Source: an uncultured Eubacteriales bacterium (GTDB taxonomy: Bacteria; Bacillota; Clostridia; Lachnospirales; Anaerotignaceae). From it: a stretch of 5,135 nucleotides of DNA. The notes under the pieces were generated by a model. It saw only the letters and a program-made list of their open reading frames with translations, had not been told where the DNA came from and searched no databases. The position numbers and the translations under genes were made by a program. Shown here in pieces: positions 4,481 through 5,135 of this stretch. The first letter of the stretch is position 1. Every line of letters begins with the position of its first letter. Location: positions 1 through 5,135 of the forward strand of contig CAKTER010000119.1 of NCBI GenBank assembly GCA_934552695.1, in the 5' to 3' direction.

Positions 4481-5135
4481 ATGAAGCGAAAATACGGACG
4501 GCTGGCGGCGCTGCTGCTGGTACTGCTGTTGGTGTTGGCCGGGTGCGGCGGCAAAAAACCGTCGGCTCCGGCGGGAGGCAGTTTGCAAACGGAGGCCGGA
4601 GAGGAAAGCACCGCAGGCGGGGAGACGAAGGACGGAGAAGAGGGGGCCGAAGTCCCGGAAGCCGGAGAAATCGGTTCTCCGGAGGTCTCTTCATCCGGTT
4701 TGGAGCCAACGGATTCGACGGAGGAGGCGGCCCCGGCCGCAAACTCCGCAGAGCCGGAGAAGCCAAGGGGGGAGCGCCCCGGCACCACACCGGAAGAGGA
4801 AACAGACGAGTCCGTAGCCGAACCGCAAACGACGGCTACCTGTACCATTTCCGTATCCTGCGGAGTGCTTTTGGGCAACGAGGAGAAGCTGGCAGAGAGC
4901 AAACGGGAGCTCATCCCCCCGGACGGAGTAATCTTGGCGGCCACTCCGGTGGAGCTGGAACCGGGGGACACGGTGTTCGACGTGCTGTACCGGGCCCTGC
5001 GGGAGGCGGGCATCCCCATGGAGTATTCCAAAACCCCGGCCTATGGCTCGGTGTACATCGAGGGCATTTATAATTTGTACGAGTTTGACGGCGGCGACCT
5101 GTCGGGCTGGACGTACCGGGTGAACGGGGAATACC
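4481..5135 (+). CDS. DUF4430 (transcobalamin C-terminal-like) lipoprotein, 3' end outside window
   Basis: The frame runs open to the window end, giving 218 residues. Residues 1-22 are a lipoprotein signal peptide (MKRKYG, a Leu/Val-rich core, lipobox LAGC with the lipidated C22), so the mature protein is tethered to the outer face of the cytoplasmic membrane. Residues 23-~118 are a disordered linker rich in Glu, Gly, Pro, Ser and Thr, long enough to cross part of the wall. From ~119 comes a DUF4430 domain: TCTISVSCG (120-128), the strand DGVILAATPVEL (148-159), PGDTVFDVLYRALREAGI (161-178), then YGSVYIEGIYNLYEFDGG (188-205) and the hallmark SGWTYRVNGEY (208-218). The usual ending of the domain (a Cys, then a GDVIEW-like strand) should follow just outside. 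This fold is related to the beta domain of transcobalamin/intrinsic factor. Its partner is probably the toroid domain encoded immediately upstream. The ligand is unproven. Confidence 0.88.
   Translation, partial: MKRKYGRLAALLLVLLLVLAGCGGKKPSAPAGGSLQTEAGEESTAGGETKDGEEGAEVPEAGEIGSPEVSSSGLEPTDSTEEAAPAANSAEPEKPRGERPGTTPEEETDESVAEPQTTATCTISVSCGVLLGNEEKLAESKRELIPPDGVILAATPVELEPGDTVFDVLYRALREAGIPMEYSKTPAYGSVYIEGIYNLYEFDGGDLSGWTYRVNGEY

Noticed and set aside
4288..5073. Overlapping frames over the lipoprotein gene (minus 4288-5031, plus 4543-5073)
   Set aside because: The + strand frame from 4481 has a signal peptide, lipobox, ribosome site and DUF4430 motifs; the others are Ser/Pro- or Gly/Arg-rich shadows.
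1..5135. CRISPR array, tRNA/rRNA genes, insertion sequences
   Set aside because: No regularly spaced repeats, no tRNA-like cloverleaf or rRNA stretch, and no transposase or terminal inverted repeats seen on either strand.

Overview
The window looks like chromosomal DNA from a GC-rich member of the Clostridia (Bacillota), most plausibly an Oscillospiraceae/Ruminococcaceae-type gut bacterium. The evidence is an EFR1-type flavodoxin/ferredoxin protein, an SLH-domain surface protein, a DUF4430 lipoprotein, strong AGGAGG-type ribosome sites, extended -10 promoters and G+C-rich coding sequence rich in CGG, GGG and CCG codons. The species cannot be named from the sequence.

Layout, all genes on the + strand: (1) positions 1-287 hold the C-terminal part of the tRNA pseudouridine-55 synthase TruB, which stops early. 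(2) Around 270-311 codon use changes abruptly, and the next reading frame (311-664, with a C-terminal SHOCT motif) has no ribosome site and seems to lack its 5' end. Two damaged genes therefore abut here, either at a real rearrangement or at an assembly join. (3) After a terminator, a promoter with a perfect 9-bp inverted repeat (likely operator) drives a single gene for an EFR1-family flavodoxin/2x[4Fe-4S] protein (801-1571), closed by a strong terminator. (4) A second extended -10 promoter drives a cytoplasmic metallophosphoesterase (1668-2888). (5) After a 100-bp gap with a 16-bp palindrome comes a two-gene operon: a secreted protein with three SLH domains and an alpha/alpha-toroid domain (2989-4476), then a lipoprotein with a DUF4430 (transcobalamin C-terminal-like) domain (4481 to beyond the window end).

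The last pair is the most interesting part. The toroid fold and the DUF4430 fold resemble the two domains of animal intrinsic factor/transcobalamin. Here they are on separate, adjacent proteins, one held on the wall polymer by SLH domains and one on the membrane by a lipid anchor. I infer a split surface capture system for cobalamin or another small ligand; the ligand is not proven by the sequence. The upstream genes (EFR1 protein, metallophosphoesterase) appear to be independent transcription units with no evident link to it.
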